From Henricia sp. BOLD:AAB3569 (taxonomy: Eukaryota; Echinodermata; Asteroidea; Spinulosida; Echinasteridae): 64,000 bases of DNA. The notes beneath the pieces are model-generated. The model was not told where the DNA came from. It saw only the letters and a list, made by a program, of their open reading frames with translations, and made no database searches. How positions within the stretch are numbered: position 1 is the stretch's first letter; each line of letters begins with the position of its first letter. Made by a program: the position numbers and the translations under genes. The DNA lies in the NCBI GenBank assembly GCA_037783545.1, contig JBBELK010000303.1, positions 620,001 through 684,000 on the forward strand, in the 5' to 3' direction. Below are positions 11,005-20,990 of this stretch, piece after piece.

Positions 11005-11135
11005 CTATGAATCGACATTTTATTTCATAACGAAAGTGTAGATTCGTAAATATTTTGTTTTACGAATCGACAATTTTGTTACGAATCTACAGTAAACTGT
11101 CGATTCGTAAAAATAATCTACAGTTTGTTGAATAG
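11005..11135. repeat. TTACGAATCGACA-type palindromic cluster
   Basis: ATTCGTAA / TTACGAATC words, often followed by TCTAC or CGACA, occur about six times in both orientations within 130 bp. This resembles the subterminal arrays of other elements here. No matching partner end was found. Confidence 0.55.
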
Positions 11136-11356
11136 TGTGACGTCACAAGATTGGTTTAAATCATGTGAATATAAGTTTAGCGAAGTGCCGATTTGAATAA
11201 GCTCAGAGAAGACATAGTTCTAAGGTGTGCATTAAAGGTGTGCATTAAGGCTGTTGCAGCAAAACTCGAGGCGTATAAGACTCCTTTCGGGCAAAAGGAA
11301 TTTTCAGTGTTTTTTGGCAGATTGACGAGATTCTCGAGTTTAAGGTGTAAATAGAT

Positions 11357-12921
11357 TTGACATATCAACGTGAGCTTTTCCGACTAATTAAGAAGCTTTC
11401 ATCGCCACTGGTGTCCAAAGCCTTGCCTACTCATACCTGTTCTAAACAGCTTGCTGACACATTCGCTTGCTTTTTCAATGACAAAGTTGCCAAGCTTCGC
11501 AATAGTTTGGAATCTGTCACCCCTAAAGCTCAAGTAGGCCAAGCTTCTGAAACTTGCATCAGTACTTTCAGGGAATTATGTGAGGTATCTGAAGATGAAG
11601 TGTTGAGGTTGATGAAGTCTACCTCTGCAACATCTTGCCCGCTGGATCCCCTACCTACCAATATATTTAAGGCTTGTACTAACCAATTAGTTCCATTCAT
11701 TACAGAGATCATCAATGCTTCACTGACACCAGGCTATTTTCATGCCTCTCTAAAGCATGCTATGGTAACGCCTTTACTGAAGAATTCTGCTCGTGACAGA
11801 GAGGTTCTCTCAAATTACCGTCCAATCTCAAAGTTACCTTATCTGTCCAAGATGATTGAGATAATGACTTTGGTTCAACTTCAGGAGTACTTGGATGAGT
11901 TCAGGCTATATCCTTCTATGCAGTCTGCATATCGACAGGGTTACAGTACTGAGTGGCCCTTCTTCGTGTCCTTAATGACATTTTGACCGCTTTGGATGTT
12001 CAGAAGGAGGCTATGTTAGTGCTGCTGGATTTTAGTTCTGCTTTTGACACTATTGATCACCAACTGCCAATTGATCGTCTCTGCAAGCGCTTTGGCATCA
12101 TAGGTATACTCCTTTGAGTTGGTTTAAGTCTTATTTACAGGATCGTACCCAAGCTGTGGCCATAAAGGAGAATGTGTCGGAATCTACACATAGGCCCTAT
12201 CAGTTGTGGCGTCCCACAAGGTTCCGTCGTAGGGCCAGTTTTATTTTCCCTATACAGTTCTCCCATCCAAGACATCATAATGGCTTATCATCTACAGTGT
12301 GCTGTATATGCTATGATGTTCAAGTGTATCTGACCTTTGACCCAAAATATGTTGATCAGGCTATTGGATCAATTGAGGCATGTCTGATTGACATCAAATC
12401 TTGGTGCGATTCAAATAAATTATTTTTAAATGATCGCAAGACTGAAGTATTGCACTTCACCTCTAAGTTCAATACTGTTCCCTGTTCACCTGCCATCAGC
12501 ATTGAAAAGTCTGCTATTCACCCAGCCAATCTTGCTTGTAACCTTGGTGTTATAATGGATTCCTCTCTCACTATGACCGCACACGTTAACAGTGTGTGCA
12601 AGTCAGCTCTGCTGGGCATTATGAAAATTGGACAGCTTCGGAAATACATAGATGAGGCTACCACTGTCAGACTTGTACATGCATTCGTCACATCACGGCT
12701 TGATGCCTGCAATTCTCTGCTCCATGGTTTGCCGGAGAAGGAGATTGCTAAGTTGCAGCGAGTGCAAAACTCTGCAGCTCGTCTGATTTTGCGCTTGCCT
12801 CGTAGAATACACATCTCCCCACTCCTAAATGAGCTTCACTAGTTGCCGGTGAGAGAACGGATCACCTATAAGATGCTGCTGGTTACCTACGAAGGCATTC
12901 ATGAACAAGCTCCCCGCTATA
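11357..12921 (+). pseudogene. CR1/L2-like non-LTR reverse transcriptase, 5' part
   Basis: The frame 11357-11986 has the pre-RT/RT start motifs FFNDKVAKLR, CPLDPLPTNIF, LKHAMVTPLLK, LSNYRPISKLPYLSK and PSMQSAYRQG. After a frame change near 11980, LLDFSSAFDTIDH and then WFKSYLQDRTQAVAI follow. The YADD-equivalent reads [12 protein letters not shown], so the catalytic Asp pair is damaged. The thumb/connection region continues through VHAFVTSRLDACNSLLHGL and LQRVQNSAARLI to a TAG near 12841. No endonuclease domain is present, so the copy is 5' truncated as usual for LINEs. It is cut at 12921 by the element 12922-14004 and resumes at 14007. Confidence 0.88.
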
Positions 12922-14004
12922 CAGGGTGTTTTTAAAAAAAGGAAACCGAGATTCATTTGTTAATTTCGTGGAGATGGCTAAATATTTTGGAAATTGGCAA
13001 CCACCATCTTTTAGCTACTGTCATCCTCTTTCTTATGACACCACGAAATCCAATTTACGGTCACACATGACTGAGCACGGAGCAGTGTAATCAACCATGT
13101 CAGAACTGATTCACCGCAGCCTAACTCCAATTTTCATACAAAAAGCGTATTCGCGGACATTCTGGTTATTTACTCGGCCATTCATGAAAAACGCTGCTTC
13201 ATCCCCAATCACAAGGTGCTCGACGAATCTGGGATGCTGGTCAAGGAACCACTGGCAAAATCTTAGTCGTCTGGGTAGATCTGCATCAAGGAGTTCGTGT
13301 CGCCTGTGCATCTTGAAAGGGTACAATTGGATGTCCAATCGAACAATCTTGTGGAAAGCGGATCGCGAAATTCCTAGTCCATTTCTCCTGGCAGACACAT
13401 GCGGGTCTCTTTGCAGCAACTCACGGACAGCCCTGATGTTCCCATCTTATCTTGCTGTTCTTCGTCGGCCTGAGCGACCCTTGTTGAGATTCAAGCTTGT
13501 CCCCTCCCTTTGGTATTTTCGGATGTTTTTTCCAAATTGTCGACTTGGCGGGAATGGCACGGTCAGGAAAACGCTGACCAAAGGCATCTTCTACTTGCTG
13601 GAGGCTTCCAGTCCTCAACCACTCTGTTACCACAAACACACGCTGCTCAGTTGTAAGCTGCATTTTGCTGGTCTGAGAAAATGAACAACCTTTCCAACTG
13701 TTAAGGAATGTGCAATAACATAACAGGATGAGGATTGCATAATTTGGAGGCCCAACCAAAGCCCTGCACTGGGCAGACATGGTTCATTATGAAAACATCT
13801 TTTTGGTGCAAGACCAGTTCTGACATGGTTGATTACACTGCTCCGTCCTCAGTCATGTGTGATCGTAAATTGGATTTCGTGGTATCATAAGAAAGAGGAC
13901 GACATTAGCTAAAAGATGGTGGTTGCCAATGTCCAAAATATTTAGCCATCTCCACGAAATTAACAAATGAATCTCGGTTTCCTTTAAAAAAAAAAAACAC
14001 CCTG
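12922..14004 (-). mobile_element. Tc1/mariner-superfamily element inserted in the LINE
   Basis: TA duplications at 12920-12921 and 14005-14006 flank inverted repeats that begin CAGGGTGTTTTTAAAAAAAG and match for about 190 bp (12922-13112 against 13814-14004). Removing the element and one TA restores the LINE reading frame (RYITDL region). The length is 1083 bp. The interior has a transposase remnant on the minus strand. Confidence 0.92.
13111..13663 (-). pseudogene. Mariner-like transposase, internally deleted
   Basis: From ATG at 13663 the protein starts MQLTTEQRVFVVTEWLRTGS with FPDRAIPAKSTIWK, a helix-turn-helix module of the DUF4817 type common in one animal Tc1/mariner-like group. After a frame change near 13420 it continues ELLQRDPHVSARR, LGISRSAFHKI, LPRRLRFCQWFL and VIGDEAAFFMNG with VNNQNVREY, which contains a catalytic-type Asp. 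The rest of the DDE core, with the last acidic residue, is absent: the frame runs straight into the terminal repeat. It is a deletion derivative that could move only with help in trans. Confidence 0.8.
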
Positions 14005-14006
14005 TA

Positions 14007-14248
14007 TAACTGACCTGGTGGAGCTTCATAGGTCAGTCAGGAACTTGCGTTCCTCCAGTGAAGTCCGTCTCAGGCCTCCTAGTACTCATCCACACACCAA
14101 GTATTATGGAGAGCGATCCTTCTCCCATGCTTCAGCTTACCTGGGGAATCACCTGCCAGCTAGGATTCGTCAAGCTGAATCACTGGCAATAATTTAAACT
14201 TCTCTTAAAACACATCTTTTCTTAAAATGTCTTGACAATACAACGTGA
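14007..14248 (+). pseudogene. CR1/L2-like reverse transcriptase, 3' part
   Basis: This continues the protein interrupted at 12921: ITDLVELHRSVRNLRSSSE, then TKYYGERSFSHASAYLGN and LPARIRQAESL, ending LKTHLFLKCLDNTT with TGA at 14246-14248. This C-terminal motif string is typical of CR1/L2-group elements. No simple 3' tail repeat was identified. Confidence 0.88.
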
Positions 14249-14331
14249 TTAACTTGTTTCCTTGTATAAACAAAAACCAGATTCACTCTCTTTTAAACCT
14301 TGATGTCAATATTATTATTATATACCTCATG

Positions 14332-14766
14332 CGTAGATTCCTGTCATCTGATTCGTTAAAAGTGGGGGCATTGAATCGGCTAGACCCGGCGCGTATATGC
14401 CCACCGGGCAATAGTCTTTGCCATGCCCCGGGCATAGTCATTTAGCGGGTTCCGGCGCGCGCAATACATGTGTTAGCATAGCTGTGCACTTCACGTAAAC
14501 ATTCATCAGGACGGTAATGGCGGAATCTCGACGTCTGTCATAGATGATGAAGTCTTTAAGAATATAAGAGAAGTGGCCTACAGTGAAAACTGTGTCAGGT
14601 GAAATGTGCTACTAAAGTGCCAGGTGATTATGCTACAAATGTTTGCTGTAAATATACAACTTTTCCGCCGTAGACCAGCTTCCGAAATCGAAACTCGAAG
14701 GGCCACTGTCATGACTGTATGATGTATCGTTACTTTTAACCAACCAGATGACAAAAATCTACACAT
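14332..14766. mobile_element. MITE, TATACC..GTAGATT ends
   Basis: The left segment GCGTAGATTCCTGTCATCTG continues to GATTCGTTAAAAGT. The right segment (14734-14766) is its reverse complement with few mismatches. The interior is GC-rich near 14375-14465, with CATGCCCCGGGCATAG. No coding capacity. The superfamily is not assigned. Confidence 0.6.
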
Positions 14767-14796
14767 TCGGTATATAAAACATATATGACTATGCCC

Positions 14797-14825
14797 CTCG
14801 GCTTCCGCCTCGGGGCATAGTCATG
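14797..14825. repeat. GC-rich hairpin
   Basis: TGACTATGCCCC and its reverse complement GGGGCATAGTCA surround a CGGCTTCCGCC-like loop. The arms match a word in the preceding MITE (14420-14440), so it may be part of the same element. Confidence 0.5.
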
Positions 14826-14868
14826 GCTTCGAGATCACCTTGGGCCTATAATCTTAACCATGCCCCTC

Positions 14869-15043
14869 ATAGACTACTAAAGTGAAAACGTCACCCTTTG
14901 TGTGTTGCCATGGTTTTTGGGTCTACACTAAAACCAGTGAACTGTTTCCCTGCGCTATACCAATGAACGTTTCAGATTACCAGCGAATGTTTAGACCCAA
15001 TTACCATTGCAACCGACGTCACACTTTAGTAGTCTATTGCAGT
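14869..15043. mobile_element. Short palindromic MITE (AGACTACTAAAGTG ends)
   Basis: AGACTACTAAAGTG at the left is repeated inverted at the right. The similarity continues inward through TTGCCATGGT and TTGGGTCTA, so most of the 175 bp can fold back. No coding content. Confidence 0.7.
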
Positions 15044-15401
15044 CAATATTTGTGTATTAATGCATGCATGGAATTGAGCAGTAAATCGGGAGGGCCCTAT
15101 TAGTCCTGCACTGAAGGGTCGCCTGGGTTGTTTTGGCCCGTGGATGGGGTGGGAGGGGGTGCTGCCCGGATGTTGGGTCGTTTGTACACAGGCTTTTGGT
15201 GTGGGTTGGCACGGATTTGGGTACAAACTACCCAAATTTGGGTTCATTTGCACCAGGAAAACAGGTATAGGCGGCCCGAAGTTTGGGTGGTTGCATTTTT
15301 TGCCCTATCCCTGGGTTGAGGTGGCCCACGGCGATTTTCAGTGTATAGGACGGGGCGTGGATGATTGACCAGACACTCAGTACCATCGTCCCCTCATCAC
15401 C

Positions 15402-15615
15402 TAGTCTTGGCCCAAGACTATTCTAGTCGATATTGGTTTGTGTACGCGTTGGCCATTTCCAGTAGTGCGCCCTCTTGCAGCACTAACTGACCAGCCCTTC
15501 GCTCACTAGAGTAAGCAAAGGGCTGGTCAGTTAGTGCTGCAAGAGGGCGCACTACAGGAAATGGCCAACGCGTACACAAACCAATATCGACAAGAGTAGT
15601 CTTGGGCCAAGACTA
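15402..15615. mobile_element. Foldback element with 9-bp target duplication
   Basis: The two halves are near-perfect inverted copies of about 100 bp around a short CTCACTAGAGTAAG spacer. The outermost 19 bases (TAGTCTTGGCCCAAGACTA) are themselves palindromic. CTCATCACC directly flanks both sides (15393-15401 and 15616-15624). A 9-bp duplication fits the Mutator-like superfamily. The high arm identity suggests a young insertion or arm correction. Confidence 0.88.
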
Positions 15616-16472
15616 CTCATCACCCACAGGTTAGCGGACCTGTAAAGATACCGGCGGGGCCCGGGCCCTTAAACTGTGTGTCTGTGGGATTGTCCATATC
15701 CCCTGAAAACTGTTTCCTTGTCACCTGCCTTGATTGCGATGTCGTTACATTTATATGTAGATGGTGGGGTGGTGGGTATTGTTAAGCACATTACTGACCA
15801 ATGGAAGAAGCTACATCTGACATAAGCAGTTAGAGAAGCCATTTTCTCTATCCCTTCCATGCCTATGGTTGCACCCCAGTAAATAGGGCTCCCATAGGAA
15901 CCAATGCTAAATACCCAATTTTCAAAAATCATTTAAAAATACTCACAACTCTCTCAGTGTCTGGAGACAACAACCAAAATACTCATTGAAATCTCATCTT
16001 TTCAATTCTGTTCAATTTTAGGGGGGTAATCCGTCACTTTCATTCCCTAATTTCCACATGAAACAAAACTACCCCTGCAACAGTGAAAATTGCTAAACAG
16101 ACCAGCTTCCATTTTGGAACAAAGGCACATACGCTACTGGACAGAATAGGGCCACTTTTAGGAGCTACAGTGTCTAAAATGTTTGTAATTGGAAGAAAAA
16201 ATACCCCACATCGCGGCGATAGTCATATTCTACACAAGACCACACTCGTTCAGCTCGCAATTCCCTCTAATATAAAATTATTTGAGGGCATACAAAATAT
16301 TCATGAGCTCGGCGCACAGATCTCTGCCTATTTACTGCGGTGCACCCCTATATATTATGACCGCCATTTTGAATTTGTAGCTTTTATTGTTTGTCGAAGG
16401 TTGGATTAAAATATCATGGATACCAGTGAATTCCCTGACACTGAAAACCCCAGGGTAGACATTTAGGTCACC

Positions 16473-16592
16473 GTTTTACTCCAAATATTACAGATTTACT
16501 CCAAATATTACATATTACAGCCATTTTAAAGATTACGTTTTAATTATTACGTTTTACTCCAAATATTACATATTACAGCCATTTTAAATATT
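16473..16592 (+). repeat. ATTACATATTACAGCCATTT tandem repeat
   Basis: A block with TTTTACTCCAAATATTACA and ATTACATATTACAGCCATTT occurs twice in tandem (about 75 bp each), with an extra partial copy at the left. Non-coding. Confidence 0.7.
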
Positions 16593-16599
16593 TTCAAGG

Positions 16600-17513
16600 T
16601 CATTGGCGGCCATTTTGGAATTGGCCCAGATTTCACCCATTTATGGTGACTTGATTTTGGTAGACTTTTTTTCTGTCATTCACCACATTCAGTAGGACCA
16701 ATAACCAAAATTTTGTTAAATTTTGTTGGAGGTTGGGGAACCTTTTTTTCTAGCAGAAAATGGTTATAAAATGTCGGCCATTTTGAAATCCAAGATGGCC
16801 GCCGTCTGCAACCACTCAGATTTTGCCAACATGGTTTTTCTTGTTCCTTGGGGTGTAATTAAGACATCTTTCTATGTGCCATTTTCTAATCATCCGATGC
16901 CCACGGGCCTTAATTTCTTACCACAGCATGCTGCCTGACTAAATGTCCTACGAAGAGGGTATATTCGACCAGATAAGGAAGGGGTGCACATATTCATCTG
17001 TGAATGAAGAGAATGAGTCTAATTTTAATGCATATTTAACAACTATTTATTCATCTTTAATTATATGTATCACAACCTTGTGTTGTCATCTGGGTATTTG
17101 ACCTTTGACCCCTAGTTTATTGGGTCAGTTGTGAGGGAGAATTCAACCACATTGTGGCAGTATTCAATCAGAGGGCTGAAAATGTTTAATGGGTCAAGAA
17201 CTAAAAATTGGGTACTTTGGCATCATTTTGGATAAATGAGTGCATGTTATTATGCAAAGTAGTTAAATTCAGAAAACGATACCTACCGGGTACTGTATTT
17301 TCCAATTTGTAGACAAATCTGCTAGCAGGTTTCATTAGAAAGGTTTCTTGCTGTTGATATGGACAAGAGAATCTCTCAGATTTTCGCGGATTTGCGGCGA
17401 TACAAATAATATATCCGAAGAAAAAAGCACCATATTGCGGACGTGCAAGAAACCACTGCGTTCGAGTACCTTGGAGGATCATGCAAAATGTGATTAGTCA
17501 GGGAAAACGAGGT
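16600..17513. other. Non-coding stretch
   Basis: Only short frames; no domain, RNA gene or sharp repeat boundary recognised. Confidence 0.5.
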
Positions 17514-17517
17514 TTAA

Positions 17518-18090
17518 AGGGCCTGTGACATCCAAAATAACTTTGTGCCTAAGCTTTGCTTCATAATGATGGAATACTTGTTCAGCAAGACATACTATTG
17601 TTCGTTTGGATGTAAAATCAATAAAAGGTGGCCTTTTGCAACTTTGAAGATTTCATTGCAATAAATCACAGACAGAGGGCGCTGTTTTGAGTGCATCACA
17701 TAAGGAAGACGGAAGGGAAAAGTTAAGAAAAAACATAAGACTTCAAGTTGGACTTGTGGCAAATTGCTGCAGTTTCTACCCCCAGTTTTATTATGGCTTA
17801 CAGCAGGCAACATGTAAATCAAACTCAAACAGCCATGGATTACAAAAGTTTCAGGAAAATTGAGAAAAAAGTGGAATCGTTTGTGCACAATTGTATGTGA
17901 TTTTCCTGTCTGTGCCTCTTGTGACATCGTGACCTTGGTCATGAATATGCATATTTGCATTAGCATAAAAACTAAAATCCTTCGTTTTAACCCCCAAAGC
18001 AAGCTCCAAATAGGATTTTTATGACATTAACTGAGTAGAGTGGTTTTAAAGCATAGATTTCATTGATAAACATCCTAAATAAGGGGCCCT
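17518..18090 (-). mobile_element. TTAA-flanked MITE, family T1
   Basis: TTAA at 17514-17517 and 18091-18094 flank ends AGGGCC / GGCCCT. The 573-bp interior has a second, diverged copy at about 53430-53900 in the opposite orientation. Translations of both copies look alike (TGKSH, CPKQRPLSV/SKQRPLSV), which reflects DNA similarity; no known protein is recognised. TTAA duplication is used by piggyBac and Kolobok elements. From memory the AGG start fits Kolobok better than the CCC start of piggyBac. Confidence 0.75.
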
Positions 18091-18094
18091 TTAA

Positions 18095-18447
18095 ACACGT
18101 GTCGGCCCGTATCGAACGCCACCTTTATTTACAAACACATATTATACAGCGATGGCCGGCTGGTAAAGCGTATAGCCCAACATGGGCATCTTAATTTTGT
18201 TAATTTTAAACACGTTTTACTTACTTACGTGAAAATTTGATTATATTTTGTCACAACGACCATCGAAAAATTATTGTCAGTGTGTACTTTTAACCGACTT
18301 GGGCCTCACCAATTAAATAAAAAAGACATTGGTTTGGAGAGTCTATAAGTATCATTTTCTGACAGCTATAGGATGGTCTGCAATATATTTGAAACTATAT
18401 TAATTTTCCAAATTTTTCTTTTTACATTTAAAACAAATTCTTCACAG
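18095..18447. other. Upstream/intron-like region of ZF paralogue 3
   Basis: No coding content. The last ~70 bases (ATTAATTTTCC, AATTTTTCTTTTTACATTTA) are shared with the region before the exon at 5091, and end in TTCTTCACAG-like acceptor sequence. Confidence 0.5.
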
Positions 18448-18545
18448 ATGCTGAAGACCATCCAAAATGTCCGAGTCTAAAATGCAGTAAACTCTTCAGA
18501 GATTACAAGTTTGTGGCTGCACATCTTCGACAGTTCCACCACTAA
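18448..18545 (+). CDS. Zinc-finger lead exon, copy 3 (full finger)
   Basis: Begins after TTCACAG. From GCT 18450 it reads AEDHPKCPSLKCSKLF, then RDYKFVAAHLRQFHH and TAA 18543-18545. This is the only copy that keeps both histidines (H-x4-H); the cysteine pair is widened to C-x4-C by a short insertion. A spliced connection to the array at 18769 is inferred from conservation of position and acceptor, not shown. Confidence 0.55.
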
Positions 18546-18647
18546 CCTGCAGAGTAGTGTAATTACTTGAGAAGAGTTTGAGGAATATATTCTCTTCCTA
18601 GCTTCAACCTCAATACATGTAAAGTTCAAACAGCATCACAAGTTAAG

Positions 18648-18768
18648 AAATCCATACTGGTGATCAACCATATGCGTATGTGACTACTGTGTCAAGACAT
18701 TCACAAAGAGCAGTATAACTGGAAGACACGTATGATAAACCCATACTAGTGAGCGACCCCTATGTGTT
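18648..18768 (+). pseudogene. Decayed fingers 5' of ZF array 3
   Basis: After the shared AGTTAAG/AAATCC boundary, one finger (VCDYCVKTFTKSS) and its linker are recognisable but broken by frame changes and TGA/TAA codons. It aligns with 5241-5400 of paralogue 2. Confidence 0.6.
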
Positions 18769-19914
18769 ATGTGCAGCCACTATAGTGAAGCATTCACAAT
18801 GAGAAGTCACTTGAAGAGACACATAAGATCCCATACTGGTACGCGGCCCTATGCATGCAGCCAATGTGGTGAGACATTCACACGGAGCAGTAACTTGAAG
18901 ACACATTTGAGAACCCATACTGGTGAGCGGCCCTATACATGTGACCACTGTGGTAAGACATTCACACGGAGCAGTAACTTGAAGACACATTTGAGAACCC
19001 ATACTGGTGAGCGGCCCTATACATGTGACCACTGTGGTAAGACATTCACACAGAGCAGTAACTTGAGAACACACATCAGAACTCATACTGGTGAGCGGCC
19101 ATATGTATGCAAACACTGTGATAAGACATACACAGAGAGTGGTAACTTGAAGAAACACATGAAGATCCATACTGGTGAGCAACTGTGTGTATATGTATGC
19201 ATCCATTGTAAAAAGACATTCACATTGAGTGGTGACTTAAACAAGCACACGAGAACCCATATTGTTGAGCGGCCGTATGTATGTAATCACTGTGGTAAGA
19301 CATTCACAGGGAGTGGTAGCTTGAAGAGACACATCAGAACTCATACTGGTGAGCGGCCATATTTATGCAAACACTGTGATAAGACATTCACAGAGAGTGG
19401 TAACTTGAAGAGACACATGAGAGCCCATGCCGGTGAGCGGCCCCATGCATGTAGCCACTGTGGTGACACATTCACACAGAGCAGTAACTTGAGGGCACAC
19501 ATAAGAACCCATACTGGTGAGCGGCCATATGCATGCAGCCACTGTGATAAGACATTCACATGGAGTGGTGACCTAAAGAAGCACATGCGAACTCATACTG
19601 GTGAGCGGCCATATGTATGCAAACACTGTGATAAAACATACACAGAGAGTGGTAACTTGAAGAGACACATGAGGATCCATACTGGTAAGCAACTGTATGT
19701 ATATGTATGCATCCATTGTAAAAAAAAGACATTCACATTGAGTGGTGACTTAAAGATAGTATACATGATTGGTAAACTATTACAAATAGTTTGTTATCCC
19801 CAGGGCTGTGTGATTGAAGACACAAAGACTATAGCACTTCAGACAAAAACATTTCAGGGGAAGTTTTTTACGGTCATCATGTTTATATTGTGTAAGTTAG
19901 GCGTAAATCTGTGA
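18769..19914 (+). CDS. C2H2 zinc-finger protein, paralogue 3, interrupted by a MITE
   Basis: The 381-residue frame begins with a finger whose second Cys is Tyr (CSHY). Ten intact fingers follow (helices RSSNLKT twice, QSSNLRT, ESGNLKK, LSGDLNK, GSGSLKR, ESGNLKR, QSSNLRA, WSGDLKK, ESGNLKR). The finger after an extended TGEQLCVY linker matches paralogue 2. The twelfth finger has an extra Lys codon and stops after LSGDLK at a TTAA, where the 201-bp element 19754-19954 begins. The last ~55 residues are translated from that element and are not ZF sequence. The expected role is DNA binding in the nucleus, with a truncated array and a foreign C-terminus. The start at 18769 is within finger sequence, so the true start is probably upstream. 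Confidence 0.72.
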   Translation: MCSHYSEAFTMRSHLKRHIRSHTGTRPYACSQCGETFTRSSNLKTHLRTHTGERPYTCDHCGKTFTRSSNLKTHLRTHTGERPYTCDHCGKTFTQSSNLRTHIRTHTGERPYVCKHCDKTYTESGNLKKHMKIHTGEQLCVYVCIHCKKTFTLSGDLNKHTRTHIVERPYVCNHCGKTFTGSGSLKRHIRTHTGERPYLCKHCDKTFTESGNLKRHMRAHAGERPHACSHCGDTFTQSSNLRAHIRTHTGERPYACSHCDKTFTWSGDLKKHMRTHTGERPYVCKHCDKTYTESGNLKRHMRIHTGKQLYVYVCIHCKKKTFTLSGDLKIVYMIGKLLQIVCYPQGCVIEDTKTIALQTKTFQGKFFTVIMFILCKLGVNL

Positions 19915-19958
19915 ACATTTCTGATTTTCGAGATACCAATCATGTATACTGCCTTTAA
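19750..19958. mobile_element. 201-bp TTAA MITE (family T2) inside a zinc finger
   Basis: TTAA at 19750-19753 and 19955-19958 flank the element 19754-19954. Its ends are inverted repeats of AG[A/G][T/C]AGTATACATGATTGG (about 22 bp). The two flanks join, with one TTAA, into GTGACTTAAATAAGCACATG, identical to the uninterrupted finger at 5819-5838. No coding capacity. A related fragment follows the gypsy LTR at 48712. Confidence 0.95.
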
Positions 19959-20122
19959 ATAAGCACATGAGAACCCATATTGGTGAGCGGCCGTTTGTAT
20001 GCAATCCCTGTGGTAAGACATTCACAGAGAGTGGTAACTTGAAGCGACACATGAGTGCCCGTAGTGGTGAGCGGCCATCTATACAATTAAAGAGAGACCT
20101 GTCTTGTTCCCTGAGCCACTAA
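19959..20122 (+). pseudogene. 3' finger remnant of ZF paralogue 3
   Basis: Beyond the MITE the rest of finger 12 ([13 protein letters not shown]) continues. One further finger is degenerate (CNPC pair kept, second histidine changed to Arg: HMSAR). The frame runs through SLSH to TAA 20120-20122, the likely original stop. Confidence 0.75.
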
Positions 20123-20553
20123 ACTGCTAAACCTGTGCTTTCCTACGGCGATTGCACGTTGGGCGCGGGGTTACTCCCAGTGCTCGGCGCAATCTTTGCT
20201 TGATAACAACTGCAGCGTGAGCGGCTACAAGCTCTTACGTGCGTGGCTGGCGTTACGAGACACGTTTTAGCGCTGTTTGTGCACTTGGATTTTCACCCAA
20301 ACATTTACAGCTGCGACTGATTGTCGACTCCAGTATCTTTCGGCTTATGTTTAGTGTCAATATTGCACATAAAGTCGTATTTTTGTGACATTTCAGTTGT
20401 CCAATCGACGACGTTGTTACAACGCAACATACCCTGCCAAGCCGTGTCGGGCATGATGTGAATAATAACCTTAAGGGCTTTGTTTATGTAAAGTATCTTC
20501 GGACTGAAAGAGTAAACACCGAACCCAGATATTGCGGGGTCATAAATGTAGTA
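20123..20553. other. Non-coding stretch after ZF paralogue 3
   Basis: No recognisable domain on either strand, and no polyadenylation signal could be assigned with confidence. Confidence 0.45.
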
Positions 20554-20990
20554 ACAAAAAGGGTAATAAGTCGCGCTGGCTAGTATTCTTTTTTCGACCA
20601 TCAGAAGAAATCTGTGGCATTTCTACGCTCATTAAAATACCTAAACACAAAGGAAATTCCAGGGGGAACGCAGACATTCCAGGGGGAACGCAGACATTCC
20701 AGGGGGAACGCAGACATTCCAGGGGGAACGCAGACATTCCAGGGGGAACGCAGACATTCCAGGGGGAACGCAGACATTCCAGGGGGAACGCAGACATTCC
20801 AGGGGGAACGCAGACATTCCAGGGGGAACGCAGACATTCCAGGGGGAACACAGACATTCCAGGCGGTATCTGGGCACCGCCAGGAATTTCCATTGTGTTT
20901 TGGTATTGTATTGAGCGTGGATTTGCCGCGGATTTCTTTTTATGGTCGCAAAAAGAATACTAGCTAGCGCAACTTAATACCCTTTTTTGC
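20554..20990. mobile_element. Foldback element carrying a 20-bp minisatellite
   Basis: About 100 bp on each side are inverted copies: AAAAAGGGTAATAAG, GCTAGTATTCTTTTT and GAAATCTGTGGCA at the left, with the complements at the right ending near 20990. They enclose the tandem array 20655-20868. The flanks share TGCGGGGTCATAAATG / GAGCGGGTCACAAATA, perhaps a diverged long direct repeat. Confidence 0.8.
20655..20868 (+). repeat. 20-bp minisatellite, about 10.5 copies
   Basis: The unit CATTCCAGGGGGAACGCAGA is repeated with almost no variation; only the last copies change (ACACAGA, AGGCGG). Since 20 is not a multiple of 3, the array is open in several frames on both strands and gives repetitive PGGTQTFQGERRHSR-like translations that are not genes. 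Confidence 0.97.

Noticed and set aside
17595..18002. 135-residue minus-strand frame as a gene, because a similar translation occurs at 53464
   Set aside because: Both are copies of the same MITE family; the similarity is at DNA level, with frameshifts between copies and no domain.
20655..20868. CRISPR-like regular array
   Set aside because: Units are contiguous with no unique spacers, no cas genes, and the genome is eukaryotic.
20540..20967. Frames of 78-143 residues with PGGTQTFQGERRHSR or NVCVPPGMSAFPLECLRS repeats
   Set aside because: Produced by a stop-free 20-bp minisatellite read in all frames.
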